Source: Sporomusa acidovorans (GTDB lineage Bacteria > Bacillota > Negativicutes > Sporomusales > Sporomusaceae). Taken from it: a DNA stretch of 64,000 nucleotides. Location: the NCBI RefSeq assembly GCF_900101845.1, contig NZ_FNAM01000012.1:62001-126000 (forward strand), written 5' to 3'. The notes under the pieces were generated by a model. It was given only the letters and a program-made list of their open reading frames with translations. It was not told the DNA's origin and ran no database searches. A program made the position numbers and the translations under genes. This document shows, one piece after another, positions 34,430 to 43,575 of this stretch (within the stretch, counting starts at the first letter, position 1; every line of letters begins with the position of its first letter).

Positions 34430-34473
34430 GCTGTGGATAGGTCAACGAAAGATAACCTATCCACAGCTTTTTT
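34430..34473 (+). terminator. Strong hairpin terminator
   Basis: GCTGTGGATAGGT (34430-34442) and ACCTATCCACAGC (34455-34467) form a 13-bp stem followed by six T. It would stop forward transcription through the repeats before the reverse sigma-54 regulator. Confidence 0.75.
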
Positions 34474-34652
34474 GGTTATAAGGAAACCTCAGCTATGCTG
34501 GGGAGAGGGGAAGCGATTTGAACTATTGGACGGTTACTATAGAAAAAATAAAAAGGAGCCTATTCCAGGATGTTAATTTTTAAACATTAAACATCCGAAC
34601 AAGCTCTACAAGAAAACGAAAACGTATTACTAGGAGCTGCTATTTAAGACAG

Positions 34653-36695
34653 CTAATTAGTGTCCTTTAGTGGAAAATTATATGCACGAAGCCTTCTGTA
34701 TAGTGTACTACGGCTCAAACCCAATATTTTTGACGCCTTTATCAGATCGTTGTCAGTATAGGCCATAACATCCATGATAGCATTTTTCTCCAGTTCACTT
34801 AAAGGTTTAAATCTGCCATACTTTGATGAAGAATCTGAAAAGCCAACCACTTCATCAGGTAAATCGCATAGTTGAATGACTCCATTTTGTGCTATATTTA
34901 CGGCCAAAAACATGGCACTTTTGAGCTGCCTGATATTTCCAGGCCATTCATATTGTGTTATTTTTCTCCAAACGGCTGGGTCCACATCACAGATTGGTAA
35001 TTTTAATCGAAAACACTGCTGTTTAATGAAAAATTGAGCAAGCGGAATAATGTCAGTACTTCTTTGCTGTAAAGAGGGTATTTCTATTTTACAAGTGGCT
35101 AAGCGATAATAGAGGTCTTCGCGGAAAGTTCTTTGCTGTACCATTTCATATACTCTTTTGTTAGTTGCGGCAATTACTCTGAAATTGACGGGTATATATT
35201 TATTTCCCCCGATACGCAGAACACGTTTATCTTCTAATACGCGTAGTAGGACGGCTTGCAAATCAAGCGGCATATCACCGATTTCATCGAGAAAGAGTGT
35301 TCCACCATTAGCCATCTCTACTTTACCAATACGCCCATTTTTATCAGCACCGGTAAAGGTACCTCCTTCATAGCCAAATAATTCGCTTTCAATAAGATTT
35401 TGCGGTATCGAAGCGCAATTAATAGCAACAAAGGGTTTTTCAGGTAATGCTTCATTGTGTATTGCTTGAGCGAACAGTTCTTTCCCGGTTCCGGTATCGC
35501 CAATTAGTAGAACGCTCAAGTCGCTATAAGCAATTTTGTTGGCAAGCTGCTTTGCTTTAATTATCTTAGGATTCTCTCCCAAGATATCTTTAAAGGTGTG
35601 TACAGCGCTAAATCCTTCAGTTTTTTCGTTAGTTATAGAAGTTTGTTTAATACTGCATACCCGTATGATTGCTCCCGCTATATCATTTTGATCAATTAAT
35701 AAAGGTTCAACCTTCAAGACACATTGCTTATTCCCATTGACTCCATTAATAGTAGCTGCAACATTGGCTGTGGAAATCTTTCCGTGTAATACGCCGGATA
35801 CTTGAGAAAAATGACCAAGCAGTTCAGAGTAATGCCTTCCTTTTATTATATCAGAATTTAATCCAAGCAATTGTTCGCCGCCTTGACTTATATAGCTAAT
35901 TTCTCCTCTGTGGTCAATAAATAGCAAGCCATCATTGACCATGGATAAGGCAGAGTCCAGAATACTACATTGAACCGCCGTGTGAAATTTATGGCTGGCT
36001 TGGGCTAAAGCTTCTTCAATCTTTCTGGCGGTTGAAAATTGCCAGGCAATTAGCCATGTGAACAATGCTTCTTCTTCTTTCGTATGTTTGTATTTACGAT
36101 AATAAGGGATAGTAAAGACGGCGGCTACATTATCTTTTGCATCATGGATAGGTACGGATATAACTACATTTCCTTTTTGCAAGACATAGTTATAGGTTTC
36201 AGGTCCGACTGTACATACAGGTTTTCCAAGAGCTGCACTTAGGGAGTGCGCTGCTGTGCCTACAGCTTCCTCGGATATATCAATTCCGGGAGTTTTTAGT
36301 TGTGCTACGCACGGGTTATGTACAGAAAGTAATATGCCATTGCGGTCTGTTAAGCCAAAGGTATAGGGAGAATTTTTGGAAATAAAACGTAAGCCTTGAG
36401 TAATTATTGGCTCAGCCACATGCAATAGTAACTGATTGTCTTTAAGAACCTTTTTAAACTGTGAGGGCTTGAGTAACTTTTCACGCAGTGAAGTTTTGGG
36501 CAAAATACCGCGCTGCTGAGAACGTAACCATGATGACGCTATCTCTTTACGAATTAAAGTATTATCTTGGGGAAGCTCATTGAAATTGATGAGTCTTTCT
36601 TTGTATTTAGTTATTTCATCCAATTGCTGAGGTTGTAAATGCATAAAAGACATTAGTTCCTGAAATTCGCTACTTGTCTCTAAAACACTATTCAT
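34653..36695 (-). CDS. Sigma-54-dependent transcriptional activator (AcoR-like)
   Basis: From ATG 36695 (GGGAGG 8 nt upstream in the reverse sense) the protein has 680 residues. The N-terminus resembles AcoR-type sensors with a GAF-like region (about 65-230), followed by a PAS domain (about 250-350: ALSMVNDGLLFIDHRGEISY). The AAA+ core has Walker A GDTGTGKE near 397, the sigma-54 loop written GTFTGA near 441 instead of the usual GAFTGA, Walker B GGTLFLDEIGDM, and a sensor RFREDLYYRL-type segment. A Fis-like helix-turn-helix ends it (NDLIKASKILGLSRSTLYRR). It is divergent from the molybdoenzyme operon, whose promoter has a -24/-12 box, so it almost certainly controls that operon. Confidence 0.92.
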   Translation of the reverse strand: MNSVLETSSEFQELMSFMHLQPQQLDEITKYKERLINFNELPQDNTLIRKEIASSWLRSQQRGILPKTSLREKLLKPSQFKKVLKDNQLLLHVAEPIITQGLRFISKNSPYTFGLTDRNGILLSVHNPCVAQLKTPGIDISEEAVGTAAHSLSAALGKPVCTVGPETYNYVLQKGNVVISVPIHDAKDNVAAVFTIPYYRKYKHTKEEEALFTWLIAWQFSTARKIEEALAQASHKFHTAVQCSILDSALSMVNDGLLFIDHRGEISYISQGGEQLLGLNSDIIKGRHYSELLGHFSQVSGVLHGKISTANVAATINGVNGNKQCVLKVEPLLIDQNDIAGAIIRVCSIKQTSITNEKTEGFSAVHTFKDILGENPKIIKAKQLANKIAYSDLSVLLIGDTGTGKELFAQAIHNEALPEKPFVAINCASIPQNLIESELFGYEGGTFTGADKNGRIGKVEMANGGTLFLDEIGDMPLDLQAVLLRVLEDKRVLRIGGNKYIPVNFRVIAATNKRVYEMVQQRTFREDLYYRLATCKIEIPSLQQRSTDIIPLAQFFIKQQCFRLKLPICDVDPAVWRKITQYEWPGNIRQLKSAMFLAVNIAQNGVIQLCDLPDEVVGFSDSSSKYGRFKPLSELEKNAIMDVMAYTDNDLIKASKILGLSRSTLYRRLRAYNFPLKDTN

Positions 36696-36838
36696 CCAAG
36701 ACAACCTCCCTATAGTTTTAAACATACTTTTCCCAAAAATCAAGTAAGAACTTTTTAGAATGAAATGATTGAGCTAGCTTTCTATAAATGTTATACCTAT
36801 ATTCTTTATTATTTGTCAAGCAAAAATAAATTAAGATC

Positions 36839-37009
36839 TTGTCTCGTGTCAAAAAGACAATTCAGTCATTATTAACAGAGTTCAAATTGAATTAAATGTT
36901 AAAAAGGCTAATTATATTAAATCAAAATGAACTAAGATATTTAAATGACGTAGAAAATTGTAATAAATAATAGCTTTTTTTCAAAAAAAACAGCGTTTTT
37001 TTGAAAAAA
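36839..37009. promoter_or_regulatory. Candidate upstream activator sites
   Basis: Two dyads lie upstream of the sigma-54 promoter: TTGTCT (36839-36844) with AGACAA (36855-36860), and the AT-only pair TTTTTTCAAAAAAA (36976-36989) with TTTTTTTGAAAAAA (36996-37009). The first has the TGTC/GACA form of known AcoR-type sites and is the better candidate; the second is close to the promoter and may be an IHF-like bend. Confidence 0.45.
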
Positions 37010-37021
37010 GATCTAAATTTA

Positions 37022-37038
37022 TTGGCATAATTTTTGCA
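37022..37038 (+). promoter_or_regulatory. Sigma-54 (-24/-12) promoter
   Basis: TTGGCATAATTTTTGCA fits the TGGCAC-N5-TTGCA consensus with one mismatch (T for the C after GCA) and correct GG-GC spacing. It lies about 155 nt before the first gene of the molybdoenzyme operon and opposite the sigma-54 activator gene. Confidence 0.82.
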
Positions 37039-37193
37039 AATAAAAAATTAACGCAGGCCTAATAGCATTGTAGAGGCTAAGAACTTTACGAGGCGATACA
37101 CGGGCCAGAAAGGGGTTTGCAGAAAGGGGGAGAGTGGTTCAGACAATGTACAAAAGATTTCATACTTAATTATTACGGTAGAGGAGAGAGCAG

Positions 37194-39875
37194 ATGAAAC
37201 AACTAGTACTTAACAGACGCCAGTTTCTCAAAGCGACTGCCGTAACCGGGATTGCGACAGCGCTTGGTGGTTCATTTAAAACAGGGTTCACGCAAGGTGA
37301 AGCTGTGAATAGTGCACCAGCAGCAGAGACAAAGATCATTAAGACGAACTGCAGGGCATGTATTGCCAACTGTGGTGTTCTTGCACATGTCAAGAATGGT
37401 CGCGTAGTCAAGCTCGAAGGTAATCCCGAATATCCTATGAGCAAGGGAGCTCTGTGTGCCAAAGGGCTTGCTGGCATACAGGCCCTTTATCATCCCAATC
37501 GCAACAAGTATCCGATGATAAGGGTTGGTAACCGCGGTGAAAACAAATGGAAGCGCATTTCATGGGATGAGGCACTCGATACGATCGCTAAGAAACTCAT
37601 GGAGACTCGCGAAAAATATGGGGCGGAAACAGTGTTTTGCTCCACCGGCGGCGGCGGAAATCCCGAATTTTGGAGCATTCCCCGTTTTTGCAATGCCTTC
37701 GGTACACCCAATTGGTTTGAGCCTGGTTGTGCACAGTGTTACCTGCCGCGAACCTTAACTTTTGCGCTGATGTATGGCGGCCCTGATACCAGTATCGCTG
37801 ACTCAAACTGTCTGGAGATTTATGACCCTGACGATACGCCGATGAAAACATTGGTTATGTGGGGAACAGACCCCTCCTATTCCTGCCCGGCTGGTGGAGG
37901 AGGTGCCGTGGCGGAGCTTCGTGCCCGGGGAGTACGTACTGTGGTTATCGATCCGCGTCTAACTCCGGATGCAGCAAAGGCTGACGTTTGGTTGCCTATC
38001 AGGCCAGGAACAGATGTGGCGCTTATGCTGGCCTGGACCCGTTATATTATCGACAAAAAACTCTACGATCAAGACTTTGTTTTGAAATGGACAAATCTTC
38101 CTTATCTTGTAGACGTCAAGACGCAAATGTTGCTGCGGGCCAGTGAAAATGCGGAGGGGACTCCGGATACGTTTATGGTATGGGACACAAAAACCAATTC
38201 GGCGCAACCCCTGGCCTATCCATGGAACGACAACCTTACCCCTGCTCTCGAAGGTACCTTTATGATAAATGGAGTGGAATGCAAGACTGGCTTCCAACTA
38301 CTCAAGGAGCGGTCCGAGCCTTATACTCTTGAAAAAGCAGCGGAGATTTGCTGGCTTGATGCAAATAAGATCGAAGAAGCTATTAAGCTTTACGCGCTAA
38401 ACTCACCTGGCGGTATCAGCCTGGGCGTTGCGACTGACCAAAATCCCAACTCGGTGCAGGCCGCTATGGGTGCAGGTACTCTCAATGTGCTGATGGGCAA
38501 CGTGGAAAAACCAGGCGTATTGATGAATCGATTTAAAACGAGCGGAATCGCGCCTATTTTCACCTATATTGTTCCGCCTGCCTTAAAACTTCTTTCGGAA
38601 GAACAACTCAAAAAACGTTTAGGAGGCATAGAGTATAAGGGCCTTCTCCAATGGTGGGCCGCTCAACCTTCGGCAGTCCTTGACGCAATTCTTACCGGTA
38701 AACCTTACAAACCGCGCGTATGGCTTGATCGGTCCGGTAATAAGTTTGGCGTGCTTGCAAACAGTTCAGCATGGGTGCCAGCCCTTGAGCAGCTCGACTT
38801 CATCGTTCACATGTATATGTATCCTACCTCGTTTTCGACTTATGCAGATATTCTGCTCCCCACCACAGAGTGGTTGGAAACGAATATGCCAGTTGAATCC
38901 ATGAATAAGGTTTTCGCCCGACAGGCTGTGACCCATCTCTGGGAAACAATGGACGAAACGTTAATCTGGTCTAAGTTAGCCAAACGTTGCGCGGATCTGG
39001 GGCATGAGAATTGCCAGAAGGCTTTTGATCTCGATTTTATGGGCAAAGACCTTCCTTATTGGAACAGCATGGAAGAGCTTCTGGATATTTTTACGAAGTC
39101 TGCGGTCAAAATGAACTGGAAAGAGTTCGCACAAAAAGCGCCTATAGAATACCTGCCGATGAAGGAATACAAAGAGTACTATGTTTATAAGAAAATTGAT
39201 CCTCAGACAGGACTGCCGGCAGGCTTCAACACACCTTCTAAAAAGCTTGAAGTTTATATGGAAAACATGATTATTTTGGGCAGGACGGGAAAACCATTTA
39301 GTACATATCCCTTGCCCCCTGCTTCGAAGGACTATAATCCCCTGCCGTACTTCCTGGAGCCTCACGAAAGTCCACTGGAAGGCAGTGAACTTGCCAAAGA
39401 ATTTCCGTTGGTCATGACGAACGGCAGAGTCCCGGTTTATCATCATGGAACATTACGGAATGTACCTTGGCTGAGAGAAATTTATCCTGTGCCTGAAATC
39501 TGGATTAACCCCAAGACTGCAGCTAAATATGATATTTCCCAGGGAGATTGGGTCTATGTAGAATCAAAACGCGGCAAAATTCAGGCAAAAGCCTGGCTGA
39601 CAGAGGGGCAGCATCCGGGTGTTGTTTATATGGAGCGTTTTTGGAATCCAGAGACAATGGATACGGAAACTCGTGGTTGGCGTGAAATGAACGTCAACAT
39701 ACTTTCCAAGAATGATGCGCCCTTCAATGATGTTGTCGGTACCTATACGCTCAGGGGATACCTTGTCAAGATATCAAAGGCCGATGGGCCGCCGAAAGGC
39801 GTTTGGCTGAAACCACAGGAGTTCAAGAAATGGCTTCCTGAACCATCTGATCCCACAAAAGAGGTTGAGGTGTAA
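37194..39875 (+). CDS. Tat-exported molybdopterin oxidoreductase, catalytic subunit
   Basis: The 893-residue protein starts with a Tat signal (LNRRQFLKATAVTGIATALG). A [4Fe-4S] cluster site follows with C53, C56, C60 and C88, then the bis-MGD domains: RISWDEALDTIAKKL, PRFCNAFGTPNWFEPGC, MWGTDPSYSCPAGGGG, VVIDPRLTPDAAKADVWLPI, and the C-terminal MTNGRVPVYHHGTLRNVPWL with GDWVYVESKRGKIQAKAW. In the active-site stretch C179 or C182 (GCAQCYLPR) is the likely molybdenum ligand, as in the cysteine-type group (polysulfide, thiosulfate, arsenate or acetylene hydratase-like enzymes). The substrate cannot be told from sequence. GGAGAG precedes the ATG. It heads a seven-gene operon with its Fe-S and membrane subunits. 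Confidence 0.9.
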   Translation: MKQLVLNRRQFLKATAVTGIATALGGSFKTGFTQGEAVNSAPAAETKIIKTNCRACIANCGVLAHVKNGRVVKLEGNPEYPMSKGALCAKGLAGIQALYHPNRNKYPMIRVGNRGENKWKRISWDEALDTIAKKLMETREKYGAETVFCSTGGGGNPEFWSIPRFCNAFGTPNWFEPGCAQCYLPRTLTFALMYGGPDTSIADSNCLEIYDPDDTPMKTLVMWGTDPSYSCPAGGGGAVAELRARGVRTVVIDPRLTPDAAKADVWLPIRPGTDVALMLAWTRYIIDKKLYDQDFVLKWTNLPYLVDVKTQMLLRASENAEGTPDTFMVWDTKTNSAQPLAYPWNDNLTPALEGTFMINGVECKTGFQLLKERSEPYTLEKAAEICWLDANKIEEAIKLYALNSPGGISLGVATDQNPNSVQAAMGAGTLNVLMGNVEKPGVLMNRFKTSGIAPIFTYIVPPALKLLSEEQLKKRLGGIEYKGLLQWWAAQPSAVLDAILTGKPYKPRVWLDRSGNKFGVLANSSAWVPALEQLDFIVHMYMYPTSFSTYADILLPTTEWLETNMPVESMNKVFARQAVTHLWETMDETLIWSKLAKRCADLGHENCQKAFDLDFMGKDLPYWNSMEELLDIFTKSAVKMNWKEFAQKAPIEYLPMKEYKEYYVYKKIDPQTGLPAGFNTPSKKLEVYMENMIILGRTGKPFSTYPLPPASKDYNPLPYFLEPHESPLEGSELAKEFPLVMTNGRVPVYHHGTLRNVPWLREIYPVPEIWINPKTAAKYDISQGDWVYVESKRGKIQAKAWLTEGQHPGVVYMERFWNPETMDTETRGWREMNVNILSKNDAPFNDVVGTYTLRGYLVKISKADGPPKGVWLKPQEFKKWLPEPSDPTKEVEV

Positions 39876-39877
39876 TT

Positions 39878-40453
39878 ATGACGCAAAGAACTATGGTAGT
39901 TGACTTGGATCGCTGCATCGGCTGCAAATCTTGTGAGGTGGCGTGTAAACAGGAAAACGGAGTGATCCTTGGCTGTACGTGGAATAAAGTGTTGACAGTG
40001 GGGCCTACCGGTATGTTTCCCAAAGTAGAAATGTACTTTTTACCGACAATGTGCCAGGAATGTAAGGATGCACCGTGCGTTAAGGCCTGCCCAACCGGGG
40101 CGTCCTATAAGAATGAGGATGGAGTTGTCCTTATCGATAAAGAAAAGTGCATTGGTTGCCGGTATTGCATGATGGCCTGCCCTTACGGCGTCCGTACCTT
40201 TAACGAAGAGACTAAGGTAGTGGAAAAGTGCACGCTGTGCACCCAGTTGCAAGCCATTGGCGAGCAGCCGGCTTGTGTAAAAAATTGTCCGGCAAAGTGC
40301 CGGTTTGTGGGCGACATCGACGATCCGAACAGTGATGTTTCCCAAGTCATTCAAAAAGCTGGCAGCGAAAATGTGCATGTTCTGCCGGATGTAGGGAACC
40401 ATCCTTCTGCCCGGTATATATTGCATAGCAAAACGGCCACATGGAAGGAGTGA
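39878..40453 (+). CDS. Four-cluster [4Fe-4S] electron-transfer subunit (DmsB/PsrB-like)
   Basis: The 191-residue protein has four ferredoxin cysteine clusters in the DmsB/PsrB/NrfC order: CIGCKSCEVACKQE, CQECKDAPCVKACPTGA, CIGCRYCMMACPYG, and CTLCTQLQAIGEQPACVKNC followed by PAKC. It passes electrons between the molybdoenzyme and the membrane subunit encoded next. No signal peptide is present; it should ride out with the Tat substrate as a complex. The gene begins two bases after the catalytic subunit's stop, implying coupled translation. Confidence 0.93.
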   Translation: MTQRTMVVDLDRCIGCKSCEVACKQENGVILGCTWNKVLTVGPTGMFPKVEMYFLPTMCQECKDAPCVKACPTGASYKNEDGVVLIDKEKCIGCRYCMMACPYGVRTFNEETKVVEKCTLCTQLQAIGEQPACVKNCPAKCRFVGDIDDPNSDVSQVIQKAGSENVHVLPDVGNHPSARYILHSKTATWKE

Positions 40454-40457
40454 TAGC

Positions 40458-41339
40458 ATGAATATTCAATGGCCATTAGTTTTCTTTACATTGTTTATCG
40501 GGCTTGGCTGCGGAACCTTTGCTGGCTCTGTTATCTTGACCGAATGGTATGGCAAGGCAAAACAAATTAGAACCATCAGTTCGCTGATTGCGATTGTGTC
40601 AATTGGCGTCGGTGGCGTGTCAAGTACCCTGCACTTAGGCCATCCGGAGCGAATGTTTGGTGCGTTGGGTCATCCAACTTCCGGCATCTTCATGGAGTCA
40701 GCGCTGAGCTTCCTGTTAGGTCTGGCCATTATTATTTATCTTTTGGCACTCAGGAGAAACGCTGCTGCTGCAACCTGCAAAGCGATCGGAACCGTTGGCG
40801 CGGTACTGGCGGTCGGACTTACGTTTGTTAACGGTGATGCCTATGTGATGGCTTCCATACCTGCCTGGAACACATGGATTCTGCCGGCATTTTATTTGAC
40901 CTCAGCAGCGGTTATGGGTTGCTTCAGTATCGGTGTGCTGCTTGCACATACAGTAAACTACAACACAACGATGACAGCGGAGACGGCAGCAACAACAGAA
41001 CCCATAGCAGCAAGCGGCATGATAAAACAGGCGACGCTGATTGCCCTGGCCGTTCAAGCGGTGGTGCTCGTGGCGTACTTGCTACACATAGCCAGTGCGC
41101 CTTATCCTGATGTGACTCGATCGGTCACGCGGGTTTTGGCCGGCAATCTGGCTCCCCTCTTCTGGGGAGGAGTGGTGCTGCTCGGTTTACTGGTTCCTAC
41201 AGCGCTGATGACGAAGTTTTATACGAAAAATAATGAGGGGTTCCCGGTCAAGCTCGGCTTGGCTGCCGTTCTGGCAGCGGGCGTTGCCTTTCGAGCCTTG
41301 ATGTTCTTACTCGGAAGTAGTATTAAGCAATTTTTTTAA
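40458..41339 (+). CDS. DmsC-family membrane anchor subunit
   Basis: The 293-residue protein has eight predicted membrane helices and the DmsC family start QWPLVFFTLFIGLGCGTFAG, then GGVSSTLHLGHPERMFGALG, in which the histidine-rich loop is typical of DmsC anchors that exchange electrons with menaquinol. It links the periplasm-facing catalytic and Fe-S subunits to the quinone pool. It starts four bases after the Fe-S subunit gene. The anchor is DmsC-like rather than NrfD-like, which is of interest for predicting quinone chemistry. Confidence 0.88.
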   Translation: MNIQWPLVFFTLFIGLGCGTFAGSVILTEWYGKAKQIRTISSLIAIVSIGVGGVSSTLHLGHPERMFGALGHPTSGIFMESALSFLLGLAIIIYLLALRRNAAAATCKAIGTVGAVLAVGLTFVNGDAYVMASIPAWNTWILPAFYLTSAAVMGCFSIGVLLAHTVNYNTTMTAETAATTEPIAASGMIKQATLIALAVQAVVLVAYLLHIASAPYPDVTRSVTRVLAGNLAPLFWGGVVLLGLLVPTALMTKFYTKNNEGFPVKLGLAAVLAAGVAFRALMFLLGSSIKQFF

Positions 41340-41405
41340 TGATAAAAGTGGGGAAGAGGTTTTGCATCTCTTTCCCAACTGTAATAAAAACAGTGGGGGA
41401 AGAAC

Positions 41406-42092
41406 GTGGAGAAATTAGTAGAGTACTCAGCAATTATGGAAAACCGAGAAAATTTATACCGTTTTTTGGGACGACTCTATAAAGTTGAAGTCGATCAGGC
41501 CTTGCTGGACCAGCTAGAAGGCCTGTGCTTTCCTGTTGAGTGCGGCGAAGACGAACTTGCCGCCGGCTACCGGCTGCTGGCAGGGTATTGTCAACAGCTT
41601 ACGGGCGATCCGTTGACCGATCTGGCCGTAGATTACGCAAGGGTGTTTCTGGGGGCAGGAATAGCCGGGAACGAAGCGGCCTATCCATATGAGTCTGTTT
41701 ATACAAGTCCTAAAAGGTTGATCATGCAGGAGGCGCGCGATCAAGTGATGGCAGCCTACCGCGCAAAAGGCTTGAGCAAGCTGGAAACGCTCGATGTTCC
41801 GGAAGATCATATCGCCCTGGAACTTGAATTTATGGCGTACCTATGCCAGGAGACGCAACAAGCTTTGTCTAGGCGGGACTGGCCGGCAGTTGCAACCTGT
41901 CTTAAGGAGCAACGGGATTTTTTTGTCCAGCATTTACTGAATTGGGTTCCGGCGTTCTGTGCCGACATCGAGAAGTATGGTGAGACTAAGTTCTATAAAG
42001 CGGTTGCGAAAATTACCAAGGGCTATTTGCGTTTGGAACGTACCCTAATGGAAGAACTCATCGAGGAAATAGTTGTGGAGGTTGGTGCATAA
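41406..42092 (+). CDS. TorD/DmsD-family maturation chaperone
   Basis: The 228-residue, all-helical protein has the TorD/DmsD features: NRENLYRFLGRLYKVEVDQA at the start, LAVDYARVFLGAGIAGNEAAYPYESVYT (Y-x-x-x-F-x-G and the P-Y-E-S segment), and DHIALELEFMAYLCQE (the E-x-D-H-I-x-x-E-L-x-F-M block). These cytoplasmic chaperones hold the Tat signal of the molybdoenzyme until cofactor insertion is complete. GTG 41406 is chosen as start behind GTGGGGGA. Its stop is immediately followed by the next ATG. Only the catalytic subunit and the NapG-like protein here have Tat signals, so these are its likely clients. Confidence 0.9.
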   Translation: MEKLVEYSAIMENRENLYRFLGRLYKVEVDQALLDQLEGLCFPVECGEDELAAGYRLLAGYCQQLTGDPLTDLAVDYARVFLGAGIAGNEAAYPYESVYTSPKRLIMQEARDQVMAAYRAKGLSKLETLDVPEDHIALELEFMAYLCQETQQALSRRDWPAVATCLKEQRDFFVQHLLNWVPAFCADIEKYGETKFYKAVAKITKGYLRLERTLMEELIEEIVVEVGA

Positions 42093-42686
42093 ATGACCTC
42101 ACGGCGCACCTTCCTAAAAATAACCGGAGGAGCGTTTGCCCTTGTTCTCGGGCTGGGAGAAGCCGCAAAGATTCTGCCCCGTACAGCTCTTCTCCGTCCG
42201 CCGGGGGGACAGGACGAAAACGCGTTTATCGCGAGATGTCTACGCTGTGATCGTTGCCGGAGTGTTTGTCCCACAGCGGTGATCGGTCTGGCGAATTTAG
42301 CGGACGGCATCCTGGACGCGCGTACGCCCGTGATGAAGTTTCATCTTGGGTATTGCAATTTTTGCAATCAATGTGTTGCCGTCTGCCCCACGCAGGCATT
42401 GAAACCTTTTGACAGGGAGACGGTGAAGATTGGTCTGGCGACAGTGAAGAAGGACATTTGCATCGCCTGGGATGCCAGCGGCTGTACGGTGTGCATGAAT
42501 GCGTGCCCTTATCAGGCGATCCTGCTTGACGGACAAGGCCGGCCGAGCGTTGATCCCCAGAAGTGCAACGGCTGCGGCATTTGCGAGAAGGTCTGCCCCG
42601 CACTGGTGATGCGATCATACATTGGCGGCAATGTGCGCGGAATTGTCGTCACACCCATTGCCACGAGAGGGGAGGGCCGCGTATGA
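42093..42686 (+). CDS. NapG/MauM-like Tat-exported ferredoxin
   Basis: The 197-residue protein starts with a Tat signal (TSRRTFLKITGGAFALVLG) and contains four [4Fe-4S] motifs: CLRCDRCRSVCPTAV, CNFCNQCVAVCPTQA, CTVCMNACPYQA (with an upstream C), and CNGCGICEKVCPALV. NapG proteins pair with NapH to take electrons from menaquinol to a periplasmic reductase. The following NapH-like gene overlaps it by four bases. Its presence next to a DmsC anchor gives the operon two possible routes from the quinone pool. Confidence 0.9.
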   Translation: MTSRRTFLKITGGAFALVLGLGEAAKILPRTALLRPPGGQDENAFIARCLRCDRCRSVCPTAVIGLANLADGILDARTPVMKFHLGYCNFCNQCVAVCPTQALKPFDRETVKIGLATVKKDICIAWDASGCTVCMNACPYQAILLDGQGRPSVDPQKCNGCGICEKVCPALVMRSYIGGNVRGIVVTPIATRGEGRV

Positions 42687-43567
42687 ATAGGCATAGAACA
42701 AGGACGCTTAGATTGGCAACCATGGCGGCCGTAGTGATCATGCTTGTGATTGGTGCGGTCAGAAATGCCGGCACCGGGTCAATTTCTGCCTTCGGTGTGG
42801 AGAATATCGCCGCGATTTGTCCTCTGGGCTACCTGGAAACAGCGCTTGCCGGCCGGGATATCATGCCCCAATTGCTCATCGTTTTTCTCGTGATTGCCGG
42901 ACTGACCGCCTTGCTGGGGCGTGTCTTTTGCGGCTGGATTTGCCCCATTCCGCTAGTGCGCAAATTATTGGTCAATAGAATTGACGAAGGCCAACAGGCT
43001 GCTATAAATAGCAGCTGCCCTGATGAGGCGGAGCAGCCGGTTCTTAAGGAAACTGCGGCAGCAAAGGCTTCCTGCCTGCAAAAGGGTTTTGACGCTAAGA
43101 AAAATTCAACATCAGGACTCATGATTCTTGGTGTAACTTTGGGGTCTGCCGCCATTTGCGGTTTTCCCGTATTCTGTTTGATCTGCCCGCTAGGACTAGT
43201 CTTTGCGACCTTGTTTGCCTTGATCCGTCTCATTCATTTCAACGAGCCGACAATGGATCTCATCGTTTTTCCCATGATAGTCATTGTTGAACTTGTGCTT
43301 TTGAAAAAATGGTGCAGTAAATGGTGTCCTGTCGGCGCTTTGCTCAGCCTCTTCAGCAAGTTCAACCGTAGTCTTGTGCCTACCGTGGACCGTTCCCGCT
43401 GTCTGGAAGAGGGCCAGGGTAGCCAGTGTCAGCGCTGCCGCAGTGCCTGCAGCTTTGACGTGGATCTTAAAAACGGCAAGGGAACAGGCGGTATCAGTGA
43501 ATGTACCAAGTGCCGCGAATGTGCCGATACCTGTCCGGTGCAGGCGATTCGATTTCCCTGGAGGTGA
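42683..43567 (+). CDS. NapH-like membrane polyferredoxin
   Basis: From ATG 42683 (GGGGAGGG upstream) the protein has 294 residues. It has four or more membrane helices and cytoplasmic C-x3-C-P motifs in FCGWICPIPLVRKL and WCSKWCPVGALLSLFSK, with another CLICPLG, as NapH/YccM proteins show. The C-terminal ferredoxin domain carries CQRCRSACSFDV and CTKCRECADTCPVQA. NapH draws electrons from menaquinol and hands them to NapG. A frame extending upstream to 42563 lies inside the napG-like gene and is not used. Confidence 0.9.
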   Translation: MNRHRTRTLRLATMAAVVIMLVIGAVRNAGTGSISAFGVENIAAICPLGYLETALAGRDIMPQLLIVFLVIAGLTALLGRVFCGWICPIPLVRKLLVNRIDEGQQAAINSSCPDEAEQPVLKETAAAKASCLQKGFDAKKNSTSGLMILGVTLGSAAICGFPVFCLICPLGLVFATLFALIRLIHFNEPTMDLIVFPMIVIVELVLLKKWCSKWCPVGALLSLFSKFNRSLVPTVDRSRCLEEGQGSQCQRCRSACSFDVDLKNGKGTGGISECTKCRECADTCPVQAIRFPWR

Positions 43568-43575
43568 ATACTTAC

